From CAZQRP01 sp964596125 (lineage in GTDB: Bacteria; Chloroflexota; Dehalococcoidia; GIF9; UBA5629), in NCBI GenBank assembly GCA_964596125.1, contig CAZQRP010000036.1:1-19882 (forward strand): a stretch of 19,882 nucleotides of DNA, given 5' to 3'. Shown here piece after piece: positions 13,546 to 19,882 of the stretch (positions are counted from its first letter, which is position 1; every line of letters starts with the position of its first letter). The position numbers and the translations under genes were made by a program. The notes under the pieces are model-generated. The model was not told where the DNA came from, did not search any database, and saw only the letters and a list, made by a program, of their open reading frames with translations.

Positions 13546-15843
13546 TCAAGCTCGCATTCCCTTATCTTTAATCTCCAGCGCCCTTAGTAGTTTCTCCGGC
13601 GTTATGGGAAGGTCTTTAATCCGCACGCCTACAGCATTGTAAATGGCATTGGTAATTGCCGGAACTATAGTATGCATGCCGGCGAAGCTGCCACCTTTGG
13701 CTCCGTAAGGATTACTTGGCTCCATTGACTCTACATAGACTATTTCTAGAGGAGGCATGTCCAGTGCGCTGGGAATCTTATAGTCAGCGAAACTGGTGTT
13801 GACGACCCGACCTCGATCAGTAACACGTTCCTCCAGGAAGGCCTGACCAAACCCGAAAGCACGGCCACCTTGTATTTGACCTGCCAGGGCAGCCAGGTTT
13901 ACCACCCTGCCGCAGTCAACCGCTAAGGTTAACTTCAATACGGTGACTTCTCCCGTTGCGGTATCTACTTCAACTTCGGCAATAATATTATCGAAATAAA
14001 AGGCACTTGTATTTTGCCCATAGTGAGTCTGATGATCCATAAAGTTTGATAGATCAGTAGGCCTCACATCTGTACCCTTCCCTATAATAGCTGAGGTACC
14101 ACTTCCAAATATGTACGCCCTTGCTACATCAGCAACTGATACATATTTTTCCGGGGAGCCGGCGACACTGATCCTGCCACCTCCGATCTCCAACTGCTCT
14201 ATTTTGGCTCCTAACATTGGGGACGCTTTCTCAAAAAGCTGTTTTTTGGCATCCTGACAGGCAAGATACGTCGCACTCGTTTCGGTAATGCACAATCTGC
14301 CATCACCGAATGGTCCCAGGCCGAAGGGGCTGATATCCGTGTCCAGCGGTATCACCTCCACGCGGTCAATTGGAACACCGAGCTCCGTAGCAGCAACAAT
14401 AGCACACGCCGTATCTCCTCCTTGTCCGTATTCTGCCTCGCTACCTGTCACCACGATTTTGCCGTCCTCCAGTATCTTGACAAAAACTGTGGCGCCGGTA
14501 ATGCCCGGGAAAACCCTGCCATCGGACATTGCTGCCATTGATGCCATCCCGATACCCCTTCCAAATTGCTTTCTCTCACTTTTTTCTTTCCAACCAGTCA
14601 TCTTCACCGTTTTTTGAATGCACTCACTGAAGCCACAACTATTAGCACGAGCACCATGCATTGTGATATCGCCAGTCTTGACTGCATTTTTCAGCTTAAG
14701 CTCACCGAGATCAATACCCAGCTTTTCGGCTAGTTCATCCATCATCGTCTCGCGGACAAATGTTGGTTGCAGGAATCCGTGGCTTCTGAAATTTCCGGTG
14801 GTTGCGTTATTTGTGTGGACAACCTGTAGCTCCCATTTTACATTCTGAAAATGATACGTGCTGTCGCTCTTTCTGGCGCCGTGAAGCTGCACATTTCTTC
14901 CGTGATAAGCATAGGCGCCATTATCTCGTAGCCACTTAACATGTTCCGCAGTTAAGGTTCCGTCTTTTTTCGCGCCAAGCTTCATCCAGAGCTTGCAAAC
15001 AGGGCGATAACGGGTCGTTATAAATTCCTCCTCACGGGTCTGTATAATTTTTACAGGTCTCCCTGTTTTCTTCGATAGTATGGCGGCAATGGGATAGCCC
15101 CATATTATCCTTATTCGATTGCCATGAGCTCCACCTACATGACAGTTAATTACTCTAATCATACTTAAAGGTAGGTTTAAAACTGTAGCCAAGTCCAGTC
15201 GTATTCCACTCGGCCACATACCGCCTTGCCACAGCGTCAACTTTCCATCGGCATCCCAACTGGCAACACAGGCAACAGGCTCTATATGGCTATGGACTAC
15301 ACCCTGGGTAGTAAATGTATCTTCAACTATGACATCAGCTTCCTGAAAGCCTTTTTCTATATCACCACGTTCCAGGACCTGTTCACATCCAATATTACTT
15401 ACCAGGTCCTCATGAATTCTTGGAGCATCGGGCTTCATTGCCTCTTCTATATCAAACACTGCTGGGAGCTCTTGATACTCCACAGATATTAAATCAAGTG
15501 CTTCCTCAGCTGTATCTTCGTCTATAGCAGCCACTGCCGCTACTTCATCTCCGATATAACGAACTTTATCAAAAGCTAAAACCTGCTCGTCGTTTCTTCC
15601 GGAATGTCCCCAGTTGTTGTGGGGCACGTCTTTTGCGGTTATAATCCCTTTAACACCTGAAACCTTCTCAGCCTTGCTGGTATCAATACTGGCAATCCTG
15701 GCATGCGCATAGGACGATCTTAAAATTTTCCCATATAGCATACGGGGAAGAACTATATCTGCAGCGTATTTTGCCTGCCCCATAACTTTTTGCCTTGCAT
15801 CTACTCTTTTATTATGCTTCCCTATCAGGGAATACTTATCCAT
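13546..15843 (-). CDS. Molybdenum hydroxylase large subunit, set 2, with altered active site
   Basis: XDH/CoxL-family large subunit (765 residues) with the full domain layout: an N-terminal aldehyde-oxidase/xanthine-dehydrogenase hammerhead domain, then the two molybdopterin-binding halves. Several pocket positions differ from the family. The Gln next to molybdenum is Met209 (LWQGGM), GGGFGG reads GGAHGN (237-242, Phe to His240), the GSRST region reads ITETSATY (519-526), and the catalytic Glu motif GAKGVGEP reads GAKGGSFAG (715-723), putting Phe720 at the Glu position. HIEP (186-189), Arg353 (NFRSHG) and YGQGG (472-476) are kept. The frame is intact, AAGGAGG precedes the ATG by four bases, and the partners are normal, so it looks expressed. 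Ordinary hydroxylation without the Glu is doubtful; an altered reaction or a structural role is possible. Confidence 0.88.
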   Translation of the reverse strand: MDKYSLIGKHNKRVDARQKVMGQAKYAADIVLPRMLYGKILRSSYAHARIASIDTSKAEKVSGVKGIITAKDVPHNNWGHSGRNDEQVLAFDKVRYIGDEVAAVAAIDEDTAEEALDLISVEYQELPAVFDIEEAMKPDAPRIHEDLVSNIGCEQVLERGDIEKGFQEADVIVEDTFTTQGVVHSHIEPVACVASWDADGKLTLWQGGMWPSGIRLDLATVLNLPLSMIRVINCHVGGAHGNRIRIIWGYPIAAILSKKTGRPVKIIQTREEEFITTRYRPVCKLWMKLGAKKDGTLTAEHVKWLRDNGAYAYHGRNVQLHGARKSDSTYHFQNVKWELQVVHTNNATTGNFRSHGFLQPTFVRETMMDELAEKLGIDLGELKLKNAVKTGDITMHGARANSCGFSECIQKTVKMTGWKEKSERKQFGRGIGMASMAAMSDGRVFPGITGATVFVKILEDGKIVVTGSEAEYGQGGDTACAIVAATELGVPIDRVEVIPLDTDISPFGLGPFGDGRLCITETSATYLACQDAKKQLFEKASPMLGAKIEQLEIGGGRISVAGSPEKYVSVADVARAYIFGSGTSAIIGKGTDVRPTDLSNFMDHQTHYGQNTSAFYFDNIIAEVEVDTATGEVTVLKLTLAVDCGRVVNLAALAGQIQGGRAFGFGQAFLEERVTDRGRVVNTSFADYKIPSALDMPPLEIVYVESMEPSNPYGAKGGSFAGMHTIVPAITNAIYNAVGVRIKDLPITPEKLLRALEIKDKGMRA

Positions 15844-15869
15844 TCTGCCTCCTTAATCAGGCTGCTTAA

Positions 15870-15891
15870 ATGATGTGGTAATCAACATCAT
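15870..15891. promoter_or_regulatory. Operator-like dyad before the set 2 operon
   Basis: ATGATGT-GGTAATCA-ACATCAT is a perfect inverted repeat with 7-base arms, 27 bases upstream of the large-subunit start and just before its ribosome-binding site. Position and symmetry suit a repressor site or a leader hairpin. I could not find a clear -35/-10 pair nearby. Confidence 0.4.
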
Positions 15892-16480
15892 ATACGATGA
15901 TTATTGTTACCATTCAGGTTCATCATACTCTATATAATGAAGTCGCTGACATACCCCAGATGATATAAAGTGAAGACACCGGCAACGATCAGAATAAACC
16001 ATTCAAACCACCCTCACTTTTTCTACGGTCCTGTTACTTCAGTATGTTCCATGTGGCATCAATTACCTACTTCCGGTAATCTGTGTACCTTACAGGGTAA
16101 TGCAGAATTGCGTAACCGTATCCAAAGAAAGAACGTATCTTGACTAAATTTTGGTAACCTGCTCTTGCTCAGTAGACCTGACGGATTAAGATAACGTAAT
16201 CGGGAGCATGTCCGAATAATCTTCATCCTGATGACTGCAGACATCTACAATTTAATCATTAATTTTAACCAAGTTTGAATAAACCGGACATACTCCCAGG
16301 TTCCGTATTAAACGATAGCTACATATATATACCATGACTGTGCTGAAAACTCAGGTTCAATCCCCTGTATCACCCCGATACCGGGGGAATTTTGAAATTG
16401 GAAGACACTCTTAAAATCCCTGCGGGAAATATCTAAAGCTCTTTTTTCAGCAGTCTCACACTATGGCACCAGGCAAACTG
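15892..16480. other. Intergenic stretch without a supported gene
   Basis: Nothing in this 589-base stretch looks coding. It holds a long-range inverted repeat: GGGAGCATGTCCG at 16202-16214 pairs with CGGACATACTCCC at 16285-16297 with one mismatch. It also has a small TTACC/GGTAA dyad (about 16065-16081) and the tRNA-like element at 16341-16386. A 61-codon minus-strand frame (16059-16244) has no ribosome-binding site and no protein-like features. Confidence 0.5.
16341..16386 (+). repeat. tRNA-like T arm plus GC hairpin, possible scar
   Basis: CTGAAAA (16343-16349) resembles a tRNA-Phe anticodon loop, and CAGG-TTCAATCC-CCTG (16352-16367) resembles a T arm with one stem base lost (the consensus word GGTTCAATCC is complete). 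A 5-base GC hairpin, CCCCG-ATAC-CGGGG (16373-16386), follows and runs into GAATTTTG. The variable region and acceptor CCA are absent, so this is at most a decayed tRNA piece with its terminator, or a chance match. Confidence 0.25.
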
Positions 16481-17563
16481 CTATTTCAGTTTTTCTATAG
16501 CCTCCTTTTGCTTGGCATCCATCTCAGCGTTCCACTCGCCCTTTTCTTTGAGGTATTTAATAGTCCCTCCATTATATGGGGCTGCGTTGAACCCGGCACC
16601 AGTGATATCTTTTAGTGTCCAGAGTTTGTTCAAGGGATGGTATGCATAGAGTTCTTCTAAATTTTCGAATACCGCTTTTACCATGCCGTACGACATCTCT
16701 TCATCAAAGTCTGTTCTTGTGACCATACAAGAGAAGTTGCGGATACAGGGCACGTCTTCGTCCACACCTTTATATGTGCCGGCAGGTATCACTGACTTGT
16801 AACGGAATTGCTCTCTCTTCATAACTTCATTCAATGTACTGTCAGGTAGCGGTATCAAGTAGATTTTTTTAATCCCGGCCAGTTCTTGTACAGCGGGCGA
16901 TGGCCTGTTGGTAAAGGTAAATACCACATCAGCCACGCCTTCTTTAAGCTGGCGCATGCCATCTTGAACTTCAACGTGGGATAGGACCTTAACATCATCT
17001 AGCTTCATGCCATGAATGTCTAAGACTAATTCAAACAGCTTGAGCATGGTAGGAGCGCCCGGCCTCTCAGCACTCACCCTCTTGCCTTTGAAATCTTCTA
17101 CCGTCTTTATATTGGGATCAAGGGTGACGATGTGCACATTAGCCTCTCCACCCCAGGCAAGAATGCGAACGGGGTGTGCCCCAAAGTCCTTGAACATTGC
17201 CGCCCCATGCGTCAGGAACCAGACAAACGCCTCAGCGCTGAAGTCTACATCCGCCTGACCTTGGGTCAGTTCCTTGATCCCAGCGATGAAGGATACCGTC
17301 TGACTTAGTTCCGGTTTCACATTATAAGGTACGTATTTTCCTGCATGTTTGCCGATTGTTTCCATCCAGCCTACAACCTGCGGTTGTAAACTGGCACCGG
17401 CCCCGGCGCTGAACTTTACCCCCTTGGTCTCCTTGGGTGCTGGAGCAGGTTTCGGAGCAGGAGTGGGGGTCGGTGTTGGTGTTGGAGCTGGTTTGGCACA
17501 AGCCACCAGTGGTAATGCGATTAGTGCTAAAACTAATAATAAATACATTGCCTTTCTTCCCAT
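16481..17563 (-). CDS. TAXI-family TRAP substrate-binding lipoprotein
   Basis: Extracytoplasmic solute receptor (360 residues) of the TAXI family of TRAP transporters, which capture organic acids for sodium- or proton-driven uptake. Residues 1-22 form a lipoprotein signal (MGRKAMYLLLVLALIALP, lipobox LVAC, Cys22). A flexible Pro/Thr/Ala linker (about 24-46) comes next, then the periplasmic-binding fold with GVKFSAGAGASLQPQ, the segment with VEDFKGKRVSAERPGAPT, and GMRQLKEGVADVVF. The start is ATG 17563, which has AAAGGAGG seven bases upstream and puts the signal peptide at the terminus. A GTG at 17632 with its own GGGGGAG would add 23 residues and spoil the signal. No DctQ/DctM permease gene is in the window, so the receptor must work with a permease encoded elsewhere. 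Its position upstream of the catabolic cluster, on the same strand, suggests it brings in the pathway substrate. Confidence 0.9.
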   Translation of the reverse strand: MGRKAMYLLLVLALIALPLVACAKPAPTPTPTPTPAPKPAPAPKETKGVKFSAGAGASLQPQVVGWMETIGKHAGKYVPYNVKPELSQTVSFIAGIKELTQGQADVDFSAEAFVWFLTHGAAMFKDFGAHPVRILAWGGEANVHIVTLDPNIKTVEDFKGKRVSAERPGAPTMLKLFELVLDIHGMKLDDVKVLSHVEVQDGMRQLKEGVADVVFTFTNRPSPAVQELAGIKKIYLIPLPDSTLNEVMKREQFRYKSVIPAGTYKGVDEDVPCIRNFSCMVTRTDFDEEMSYGMVKAVFENLEELYAYHPLNKLWTLKDITGAGFNAAPYNGGTIKYLKEKGEWNAEMDAKQKEAIEKLK

Positions 17564-17646
17564 TTTTTTCCTCCTTTGCGTTCTAGCTAACATCAATTTT
17601 ATAGACTGTGTATTCATCTCACATATGGGCACCTCCCCCTTTTTTT

Positions 17647-17969
17647 CCGCAAGTCAATTGTGCGGTATGCGTTTTCATTTAATTATAATGCATATCATTT
17701 TCGTTATTGTCGATGTCACCCACACGCTTATAAACTATTCATATTATTTAATAAGTATCCATATGCAAATAACTTGCTTAATCGTCATATATAGTTCGAT
17801 TGAAAGCACTGTACGAACTTACAATACCGAAATAAAGGTTTAAGGCATTTTATCACACTGTGTCAATACTCTAATTCTCATTATAAGTATTGTCTAAATA
17901 CTTTTCCTGAAATAATTGACCTTCTACATCAATGATGGATTATAATAACCAATCATAAAATAATTGGTT
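17647..17969. promoter_or_regulatory. Upstream region of the TAXI receptor gene with three dyads
   Basis: The 426 bases between the receptor start and the flavin-reductase remnant are A/T-rich and hold three inverted repeats: CCGCA-AGTCAATTG-TGCGG (17647-17665), AAGTATT-GTCTA-AATACTT (17885-17903, perfect 7-base arms) and AACCAAT-CATAAAATA-ATTGGTT (17947-17969, perfect 7-base arms). On the minus strand a TATAAT lies at 17687-17682, but without a well-spaced -35. The 17885 dyad suits an operator. The 17947 dyad could be a weak terminator or operator. Confidence 0.4.
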
Positions 17970-17989
17970 TCTATCTTTTCAACAACCTA

Positions 17990-18382
17990 TTATATGTGCT
18001 GATTCGTTTGCCTTTTTTCCTTGGCTGAGAAAAAGAGCGGCTTTAGCTCTTCTTTGAGGTTCCAATAATGTCCGCCACCAAGGACGTTGAGCAATGGCCT
18101 CCATTTTGCTACATCAAGCACAGCCTTTCTAAATGCAATGTCATCAGCAGTCTCAGCACCGGGCCTTAATATCTCTTCATCAGCCACATTAGCAACAACT
18201 TCTCCGATGAATAGATCATCAGTGCCCATATTGAGTATATGTTTGACCTTACATTCTATATTTACCAGGCACTCCTTAATGCTGGGTACTTTTAGCACTT
18301 GGCTTGGGACCAATGTTAGGCCAGTTAATTCAAATCTAAAAAAGCGCCATATTATGTACATCCTTATTAGCTTTACTATCAT
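17990..18382 (-). pseudogene. Flavin-reductase-like protein, N-terminus lost
   Basis: The last ~115 residues (18334 down to 17990) match the C-terminal half of the flavin reductase / flavoredoxin family, FMN-binding proteins of about 190 residues. FELTGLTLVPSQVLKVPSI is followed by ECLVNIECKVKHILNMGTD and DLFIGEVVANVADEEIL. The N-terminal half that holds most of the FMN site is missing. The first 16 codons of the open frame (IVKLIRMYIIWRFFR) are unrelated sequence lying antisense to the neighbouring sensor fragment, and no ribosome-binding site is evident. I read this as a gene truncated by a rearrangement at about 18335, not a working enzyme. Confidence 0.75.
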
Positions 18383-18752
18383 TCATCTAGCCATGTCAAA
18401 AGTGGCTATACTTTATAATATTGACAATAGTTTTTGGATGCCAACCTGCATGCTTCTAAACGATATTGCTGCATCCTTAATCGGCATAGCTATAATAAAA
18501 CATGGATTGTTTGATATCACCTTTATCATCAAAAAGACGACTGTATATTCAATATTACTTGCTATTATCATCTTTATCTTCAGTCTCTCTGAACACATGC
18601 TAGCTACATATGTGGGGAAAATATTTGGTGAGCAGTCAAGGTATATTCATATTATTTCCATAGCAGTGGTTATTGCCGTTATCATGCCGGTTAGACAAAG
18701 GGTGGAGCGTGGCATCGAACATTTTTTTGCTAGGAAGAAGGTCGAGTTTTAA
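18345..18752 (+). pseudogene. Membrane sensor-kinase fragment (N- and C-terminus lost)
   Basis: A plus-strand frame encoding two or three hydrophobic segments with the words IAIIKHGLFDITFIIKKTTV, a long Ile/Leu helix, and VRQRVERGIEHFFARKK. This arrangement (AI-K-x-LFDI, II-R/K-T-VYS, then PLR-RV-x-IDR-FF-RK) is the membrane-exit region of 7TM-type sensor histidine kinases. In intact proteins several more membrane helices precede it and a PAS/GAF plus kinase domain follows. Here the frame stops at 18752 and the 5' side runs antisense into the flavin-reductase remnant. An ATG at 18393 could start a 119-residue two-helix protein, but there is no clear ribosome-binding site. Most likely a gene fragment left by the same rearrangement. 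Confidence 0.6.
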
Positions 18753-18830
18753 AAACCTGCACAGCATACCAAGAAGGAAGTCATGTCGAGTAGGATATAT
18801 ACTCAATGAACAAAAGGGCGTATTGTTGTA

Positions 18831-18860
18831 TTGATATTGACCGGTCGCACGTATTACAAT
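18831..18860 (+). promoter_or_regulatory. Candidate promoter for the SDR gene
   Basis: TTGATA (18831-18836) and TACAAT (18855-18860) each match the sigma-70 consensus at 5 of 6 bases with an 18-base spacer. The spacer contains the 8-base palindrome GACCGGTC (18839-18846), which could be a repressor site. The start codon follows about 60 bases after the expected transcript start. Confidence 0.4.
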
Positions 18861-18927
18861 TGCTTTTAGCGATAACCAAATTTCGAATGCGAAAAACAGC
18901 AGTACTCTAAGTATTTAGGTGAAATTA

Positions 18928-19827
18928 ATGGGTAGAGTATTAGTCGCGGGTGCAACTGGTTATCTTGGAAGGTTCGTTGCCAGGGAGCTAAAACAAAGAG
19001 GGTACTGGATTCGTGTACTAGCTCGAAATCCTAAAAAGCTAGAACAAACTGGCCCTTATCTACAACCAGCTGTTATTAACGAAATTGATGACCTCTTCCT
19101 GGGTGAAATAACCAGGCCTGAGACACTCAAAGGGCTCTGTGAAAACATCGATATAGTGTTCTCATCTGTTGGTATCACGAGGCAGAAAGATAAACTCACG
19201 TACCGGGATGTTGATTATAAAGGAAATCGGAACATCCTCGACTTAGCCCTCAAAAATGATGTCAGTAAATTCATATACGTCTCTGTCTTTAATGCCCATC
19301 TGGTTGGGCATCTTGCCATTGTAAAGGCCCACGAGGATTTCGTCCGGGATTTAAAGAATTATGGAAAGGACTATGTCATCATACGCCCCACTGGCTATTT
19401 TTCGGACATGAGTGAGTTCCTCGCTATGGCAAGAAAAGGCAGAGTCTATTTGATTGGAGAAGGGAACAATAAGATTAATCCTATACATGGCGCTGATCTG
19501 GCCAAGGTTTGTGCTGATGCCATCACCGGAAAAGAAACGGAGATACCTGTCGGCGGCCCCAACATTTATAGTATTAAAGAGATAGTCGACCTTGCTTTCT
19601 CAACGCTGAACAGAAAAACAAGGATTACCCGAATATCACCAGCCTTAGCAAATTTAAGTGTTAAAGCGATACGGCCCTTTAATAAACAGCTATCTGACCT
19701 TGTTGATTTCTTCGTGGTTGCAGGACAGCATGACGGTGTTGCTCCAGCAACTGGCTGTCATAATCTGAAAACCTATTATGAGGAATTGGCTTGTCATTGG
19801 GTTGAAGAGACAGAAACTAGTCACTAA
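18928..19827 (+). CDS. NAD(P)-binding atypical SDR (NmrA-like / SDR_a5)
   Basis: A 299-residue Rossmann-fold protein of the extended/atypical short-chain dehydrogenase class. The dinucleotide-binding motif is GATGYLG (8-14), followed by an Arg-rich end of beta-2 (RVLARNPKK) that favours NADP(H). The catalytic Tyr of YxxxK is missing: the segment reads HLAIVKAHEDF, with Lys133 kept and Leu129 at the Tyr position. This is common in NmrA-like, NDUFA9-like and reductase members that bind but may not oxidise a sugar. IRPTGYFSDM and NPIHGADLA are further family segments. ATG 18928 is chosen because AGGTGA lies 5 bases upstream; the GTG at 18919 overlaps that site. It is transcribed away from the catabolic cluster and may be unrelated. 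Substrate unknown. Confidence 0.85.
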   Translation: MGRVLVAGATGYLGRFVARELKQRGYWIRVLARNPKKLEQTGPYLQPAVINEIDDLFLGEITRPETLKGLCENIDIVFSSVGITRQKDKLTYRDVDYKGNRNILDLALKNDVSKFIYVSVFNAHLVGHLAIVKAHEDFVRDLKNYGKDYVIIRPTGYFSDMSEFLAMARKGRVYLIGEGNNKINPIHGADLAKVCADAITGKETEIPVGGPNIYSIKEIVDLAFSTLNRKTRITRISPALANLSVKAIRPFNKQLSDLVDFFVVAGQHDGVAPATGCHNLKTYYEELACHWVEETETSH

Positions 19828-19882
19828 TGTCCATTATGTGAAATCGGACAACTTCGGGGTTGTTGTTGCCATCACAAGGAAA

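Noticed and set aside
16059..16244. Small minus-strand gene in the 15.9-16.5 kb gap
   Set aside because: No ribosome-binding site, no domain, odd composition, and it overlaps dyad-rich noncoding DNA.
470..16386. The tRNA-Lys half and the tRNA-like element at 16341 as the two att ends of one island
   Set aside because: The two share only the general T-loop word; an att pair should be identical over the core.
16446..16490. AGCAGT / ACTGCT inverted repeat after the receptor gene as a terminator
   Set aside because: The arms are only six bases with a 22-base loop, and on the minus strand the hairpin is followed by an A run, not a T run.
17349..17843. Plus-strand frame with a Gly/Val-rich repeat
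   Set aside because: It is the antisense reading of the receptor's Pro/Thr/Ala linker and signal peptide.

Overview
The window reads as bacterial DNA of moderate-to-low GC. The best guess for the host is an anaerobic or subsurface Chloroflexota (Dehalococcoidia-like). This rests on the style of the TAXI lipoprotein, whose lipobox is followed by a long Pro/Thr/Ala linker, on the abundance of molybdenum-hydroxylase paralogues, and on the small GRPR-type protein coupled to an integrase. The taxonomic call is inference, not proof.

Left end (1-1912): a mobile-element end. A 3' half of a tRNA-Lys(TTT) gene, from anticodon loop to CCA, lies at 470-514 with no matching 5' half. It is followed by a clean intrinsic terminator (551-584) and flanked by short direct repeats that look like integrase arm sites. 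Next come a tyrosine recombinase with a complete catalytic set (685-1713) and a translationally overlapping small helix-turn-helix protein (1706-1912). Upstream is a cluster of ATCTATT dyads. A degraded stretch (1913-2470) carries a remnant of a HEPN-type (Rx4H) protein.

Centre (2471-15843): ten genes all on the minus strand, in transcription order: molybdenum hydroxylase set 2 (large, FAD, 2Fe-2S), a 59-residue zinc-ribbon protein, hyuA, hyuB, a UbiD-family decarboxylase, and molybdenum hydroxylase set 1 (FAD, 2Fe-2S, large). Overlaps of 4-8 nt tie hyuA-hyuB-ubiD together and tie the three subunits of set 1 together. The enzymes suggest a heteroaromatic or N-heterocycle catabolic route: prFMN-dependent (de)carboxylation, hydroxylation next to a ring nitrogen, and ATP-dependent opening of the resulting lactam. 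An alternative is an acetone/acetophenone-carboxylase-like ATP-dependent carboxylation. The large subunit of set 2 has lost three conserved molybdenum-site residues, including the catalytic glutamate, so it may do unusual chemistry or none.

Right part (15844-19882): a 637-base intergenic stretch with dyads and a tRNA-like scar, then a TAXI-family TRAP substrate-binding lipoprotein without its permease, which may feed the pathway a carboxylate. Next are two back-to-back truncated genes (a flavin-reductase C-terminal part on minus, a membrane sensor-kinase fragment on plus) meeting at about 18335-18345. An NmrA/atypical-SDR oxidoreductase on plus has its own promoter.

No transcription regulator, CoA ligase, UbiX prenyltransferase, molybdenum cofactor maturation gene or TRAP permease is present in the window.
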